7,138 bases of DNA, from the NCBI GenBank assembly GCA_002347565.1, contig DDXR01000076.1, positions 29,486 through 36,623 on the forward strand, in the 5' to 3' direction. This stretch comes from a bacterium UBP2_UBA2255. GTDB taxonomy: Bacteria; Edwardsbacteria; AC1; EtOH8. The position numbers and the translations under genes were made by a program. Each line of letters begins with the position of its first letter. The first letter of the stretch is position 1. Below the pieces are notes generated by a model, which saw only the letters and a program-made list of their open reading frames with translations, was not told the origin of the DNA and ran no database searches. This document shows, in pieces, positions 4,277 to 7,138 of this stretch.

Positions 4277-6805
4277 TCATTCCGTCAGTTCCTCGATCCT
4301 GAGACGCAGGGCGGGATCGGGCGCCTCGGACTGCAATGCCCGGCACGACGCCAGCGCCTGGGCGCGGTCACCGGCGCCGCCGGTGATCTTGAACAGCCGG
4401 TACTCCAGCTCGGCCCGCTGGGCCGCGCTCAGGTCCGATCCCGACAACTCCCGCGCCATCGCGGCGCCGGCCGCCGGATCGCGCTCCGCCTCTATCCGCG
4501 CCGCCAGCAGGCGGGTGTTGAACGCAACCCAGGGGGTGCCGGCACCGGCGGTCAGCGCCAAGGCCTCCCGGACGAGCTCGCCGGCCTGCCCGGCCTCGCC
4601 TGCCGCCAGCTTCATCTCGGCGGCGTCCCGCAGGTTCTCGGCCAGGTCATGCCGGAGCTGCAGCTCCCGGCACAGCGCGATGGCGCGCTGGAAGTGCGGC
4701 CAGGCCTTGCGGTACGCCAGCAGTTCGCGGTAGTCGTTCGCCAGGGCGCCTTCGGCGAAGCTGATGCTGCGCTTGTCGCCCAGCTCCTCGGCCAGCGCCA
4801 GGTGGCGGCGATGGTACTCCATGGCCATCGGGTAGTCGTATCGCAGTCGGTAGACCGCGCCGATGTTCCCCAGCGCGTATGTCTTGGAGCGGATGTCCCC
4901 CAGCTCGCTCATGATCTCCAACTGCCGGCGGTAGGCGTCCATGGCCTCCTCCAGCAGCCGCTGCGCCCGGTAGATCGTGCCCAGCACGCCGTAGGCCACG
5001 CCCACGTTGCGCTTGTCGCCCAATACCTGGGCGCTGCGCAGAAATTGCCGCGTGTTCTCGAGCGCCGGTCCGTAGGCGCCCTGGTTGTACTGCACCAGCC
5101 CGATGTTGCCCGTGGCCAGCGCCGCAGCCTGGCGGTCGCCAAGCGCATCCGACAGCTCGCGCTCCCGCCGGTAGCACTCCATCGCCTGATGGTACTGCCC
5201 CCGCACCCGGTGAACATTGCCCATGTTGCCGACGGTCCGGCTGGCCGCCCGCCGGTCGCCGGTCTCCTCCGCGATTGCCAGATTCCGCCGGTAGCAGTCC
5301 ATTGCCCGATCATAGTCGCCCTGGGCGCGGTGAACGTTGCCGATCTCTCCCAGCACTCGCCCGGCCGCGGCGCGGTCACCCGCCTGCTCGTAGTGGCTCA
5401 GCGCCTGTCGCAACAGGCCGTCGGTCTCCGCGTAGCGCCCTTTCTTGAACAGCACGCCGGCCAGCAGCGCCCGGGCGTCGGCGCTGAGCCGGGCATCGCC
5501 CTGCACCGCGGCCAGGCCCAAGCCGCGGCGGTGGATGGCCTCGGCCTGGTTCCAGTCGCCCATGATGTCCAGCACTTCGGCCTTGCGCTGCAGTAACTGG
5601 TAGGGATAGCGGCGGCCTTCCCCGACCTCTTCGGGCTGGAGCCAGAGCAGCGGCGATCGCAGCCGCAGCATGCCCAGAACGGGCAGCGCCCTGGCAGGCG
5701 CCGACTCGGTCCGGGGTTGGCCGGCATCCGCCCGGGCCTCCGCCAGGTCCTTAAGAACGTCCGCCAGCAGGTCGTCGTCGCCCAGCTCGCGGCACAGGTC
5801 ACGGGCCCGCTCCAACCGGATCCGGGCCTCAGCGGTCCTTCCCAGCTGCGCCAGCGTCGAGCCCAGCGAATCCAGGGCCTTGGCCAGCTCCTGCTTATAC
5901 CCGATGGCATCCAGGATGTCCGCGTCCTCGCTCAGGTAGCGCACCGCCTCGTCGAGCCGTCCCATGTCCCGGCAGCACAACCCCAGGTTGCCCGCGGCCA
6001 GGGCCCGGCCCTGCCGGTAGCCGATCAGCGACGACAGCTCGTAGTATGCCCGGTAATGCGCGATGGCTTCGTCGTAGCGCTTGGCGCTGTACTCGATGTT
6101 CCCCAGGTTGCCGTGCGCGATGGCCACGCCGTAGCGGTCGCCGATCAGCGTGGCGGCCCGCAACTGCTCGGCAAAGCAGACCTTGGCCCGTTCACGGTCC
6201 TTGGCCGCGTACCGTGCCGTGCCCAGGTTGCAGGCCGCTTTCCACACACCCAGCAGCGTACCTTCGCTGCGGAACATATCCAGCGCCAGGTCGAAACGAT
6301 CGGCAGCTTCCTGGTATTCCCCCCGCGCGAAGTGGACGTTTCCCAGATCACTGTGGGCGGCCGCCTCCTGGTGCGCGTCGCCTGTCGACCGGCAGAGGTC
6401 GAGCTTCCTGCGGAAACAGTCCTCCGCCCGCCCCAGATCACCGTGGCACCAATGGATCGCGCCCAGGTTGCCGAGCGCCACCGCCAACCGGAGCGGATCT
6501 CCCGCGGTCTCGCTCCAGGCGACCGCCTGCCGCAGCATCGTCTCGGCTTCCCCCTGCTGTCCCCGGTTGCGCAGCAGCTCGCCCAGCCGGAGATGGGCGT
6601 CGATCTTCCGTCCGTCATCCCCGGCGCGCGCCGCGAAGCAGGCCGCGGCCCGCAGCTGTTCCTCGGCCTGCGCCCACTCGCCCACGGTGACGAGCACCTC
6701 GCCCCGGCGCAACGCCAGGTCGAGCGGGTAGAAACCCTCCGCATGGTCGTTGAGCCAAAGCTTGCAAAGACGCATTGATCGCGCTGCCATCGTCATGATG
6801 TGCAT
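4277..6805 (-). CDS. stand-alone tetratricopeptide (TPR) repeat protein, LGN-like 40-residue repeats
   Basis: An 842-aa protein built almost wholly of TPR helices in a strict 40-residue register. Eight repeats run from 28 to 347, a linker of about 54 residues rich in Pro and Arg spans 348-401, and ten more units run from 402 to 801. The last three or four units (from about 722) and a 41-aa tail are degenerate. A typical unit reads GNLGN-x3-x-G-x2-x-A at the helix A/B turn and ends with GD plus four residues, the pattern of LGN/Pins and kinesin-light-chain TPRs rather than 34-residue TPRs. No signal peptide, membrane segment or catalytic domain is visible, so it is presumably a cytoplasmic protein-binding scaffold. 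Such arrays often sit C-terminal to cyclase, kinase or ATPase domains; none is present here. A promoter just upstream excludes the TTG at 6826. Of the in-frame ATGs at 6805, 6796, 6790 and 6775, the first is chosen, though none has a good Shine-Dalgarno. Partner unknown. Confidence 0.88.
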   Translation of the reverse strand: MHIMTMAARSMRLCKLWLNDHAEGFYPLDLALRRGEVLVTVGEWAQAEEQLRAAACFAARAGDDGRKIDAHLRLGELLRNRGQQGEAETMLRQAVAWSETAGDPLRLAVALGNLGAIHWCHGDLGRAEDCFRRKLDLCRSTGDAHQEAAAHSDLGNVHFARGEYQEAADRFDLALDMFRSEGTLLGVWKAACNLGTARYAAKDRERAKVCFAEQLRAATLIGDRYGVAIAHGNLGNIEYSAKRYDEAIAHYRAYYELSSLIGYRQGRALAAGNLGLCCRDMGRLDEAVRYLSEDADILDAIGYKQELAKALDSLGSTLAQLGRTAEARIRLERARDLCRELGDDDLLADVLKDLAEARADAGQPRTESAPARALPVLGMLRLRSPLLWLQPEEVGEGRRYPYQLLQRKAEVLDIMGDWNQAEAIHRRGLGLAAVQGDARLSADARALLAGVLFKKGRYAETDGLLRQALSHYEQAGDRAAAGRVLGEIGNVHRAQGDYDRAMDCYRRNLAIAEETGDRRAASRTVGNMGNVHRVRGQYHQAMECYRRERELSDALGDRQAAALATGNIGLVQYNQGAYGPALENTRQFLRSAQVLGDKRNVGVAYGVLGTIYRAQRLLEEAMDAYRRQLEIMSELGDIRSKTYALGNIGAVYRLRYDYPMAMEYHRRHLALAEELGDKRSISFAEGALANDYRELLAYRKAWPHFQRAIALCRELQLRHDLAENLRDAAEMKLAAGEAGQAGELVREALALTAGAGTPWVAFNTRLLAARIEAERDPAAGAAMARELSGSDLSAAQRAELEYRLFKITGGAGDRAQALASCRALQSEAPDPALRLRIEELTE
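5161..5400 (-). repeat. 120-bp DNA repeat pair within the TPR gene
   Basis: The 60 bases at 5161-5220 and those at 5281-5340, offset exactly 120, match at about 45 positions by eye. They encode TPR units 11 and 12, both containing GNVHR and AM-x-CYRR. This is the best-preserved DNA-level repeat in the array and suggests that these two units duplicated most recently. The boundaries given are those of the two repeat units. Confidence 0.55.
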
Positions 6806-6825
6806 TGACCGTCCATCGCTGGCCA

Positions 6826-6854
6826 ATGATATCCCATCGGCACCGGTGCGTCAA
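6826..6854 (-). promoter_or_regulatory. sigma70-type promoter of the TPR gene
   Basis: On the minus strand TTGACG (6854-6849), a 17-nt spacer, then TATCAT (6831-6826). The predicted transcription start is near 6819, about 14 nt before the ATG at 6805. The spacer contains a 10-nt perfect palindrome, GCACCGGTGC (6840-6849), touching the -35, which might be an operator half or simple chance. Confidence 0.7.
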
Positions 6855-6867
6855 GGGACAAGAATTG

Positions 6868-6893
6868 AAAACCCGCCCCCGTCGGGGGCGGGT
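6868..6893 (-). terminator. intrinsic terminator of hcp
   Basis: On the minus strand ACCCGCCCCC pairs with GGGGGCGGGT (10-bp GC stem, 3-nt loop) and is followed by TTTTC. It lies 18 nt after the hcp stop at 6911 and just ahead of the TPR promoter, so it separates the two transcription units. Confidence 0.85.
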
Positions 6894-6910
6894 CGGCCGC
6901 CGGCCGGCAG

Positions 6911-7138
6911 TCATTTCCCGGCCATCACCAGCGGCAGATCCTGCGCCACAGTGGTGGTCGGCTGGATGTTGAACTTGTCGACCAGGATCTTGAGCACGTT
7001 GGGCGAGACGAAGGCCGGCAGGGTCGGCCCCAGGTGGATGTTGCGCACCCCCAGCGCCAGCAGCGACAGCAGGATCAGCGCGGCCTTCTGCTCGTACCAG
7101 GCGATGTCGAACGACAGCGGCAGCTGGTTGACGTCCTT
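6911..7138 (-). CDS. hcp: hydroxylamine reductase / hybrid-cluster protein, C-terminal fragment
   Basis: The last 75 residues and stop codon of the hybrid-cluster protein, cut by the window edge, so the start and all cluster cysteines lie outside. The visible part opens near LPLSFDIAWYEQKAALILL. In WYEQK the Glu corresponds to the hybrid-cluster ligand (Glu494 in the Desulfovibrio protein) and the Lys two residues later to the conserved active-site Lys. NIHLGPTLPAFVSPNVLKIL and a closing DKFNI segment follow, diagnostic of the Hcp C-terminus. The family reduces hydroxylamine in vitro and acts as an NO reductase or S-nitrosylase in anaerobic nitrosative stress. Cytoplasmic. The gene ends in a strong intrinsic terminator, so it is the last gene of its transcript. 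An Hcr-type reductase or regulator may lie beyond the edge but cannot be seen. Confidence 0.93.
   Translation of the reverse strand, partial: KDVNQLPLSFDIAWYEQKAALILLSLLALGVRNIHLGPTLPAFVSPNVLKILVDKFNIQPTTTVAQDLPLVMAGK

Noticed and set aside
3575..5596. Plus-strand open frame of 673 codons
   Set aside because: It lies antisense to the GyrI-like and TPR genes. Its product is a low-complexity mix of Gln, Arg, Pro and Leu mirroring TPR codons, with no domain and no ribosome site. GC-rich repeated coding sequence commonly opens the opposite frame.
5717..6778. Plus-strand open frame of 353 codons
   Set aside because: Antisense shadow of the TPR array, with the same periodic low-complexity composition and no recognisable motif.
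4277..6805. Periodic repeats considered as a CRISPR array or minisatellite
   Set aside because: The period is exactly 120 bp with diverged sequence and an intact reading frame, explained by 40-residue TPR units.

Overview
This 7.1 kb window is GC-rich bacterial DNA with compact genes, mostly Shine-Dalgarno starts and sigma70-type promoters. The leading run of 20 G looks like a contig-edge sequencing artefact, so a metagenomic or short-read draft origin is likely. Nothing here fixes the phylum. An Hcp fragment suggests an anaerobic or facultative lifestyle, and signal-bearing MsrAB and M28 proteins suggest export.

Layout from left to right: (1) poly-G run; (2) a minus-strand single-cysteine ArsC/Spx/YffB-type thioredoxin-fold protein with a textbook promoter; (3) a divergent plus-strand orphan zinc-ribbon protein of 119 aa; (4) a minus-strand two-gene unit, an exported M28 metallopeptidase followed 2 nt later by a MutT/NudG-type Nudix hydrolase; (5) a short AT-rich divergent promoter region; (6) a plus-strand fused MsrA-MsrB methionine sulfoxide reductase with a putative signal segment and a second internal ribosome site; (7) a minus-strand stretch: the C-terminus of hydroxylamine reductase (hcp) with an intrinsic terminator, then a large all-TPR protein (about 842 aa, 18 or so repeats of exactly 40 aa) with its own promoter, then a membrane-anchored GyrI-like ligand-binding-domain protein.

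Four of the eight proteins (ArsC-like, Nudix, MsrAB, Hcp) belong to families that handle oxidative or nitrosative damage, although they sit in separate transcription units on both strands. The least understood parts are the stand-alone LGN-like TPR protein with its GyrI-like neighbour, and the zinc-ribbon orphan. No RNA genes, CRISPR array, insertion sequence or phage gene was seen.
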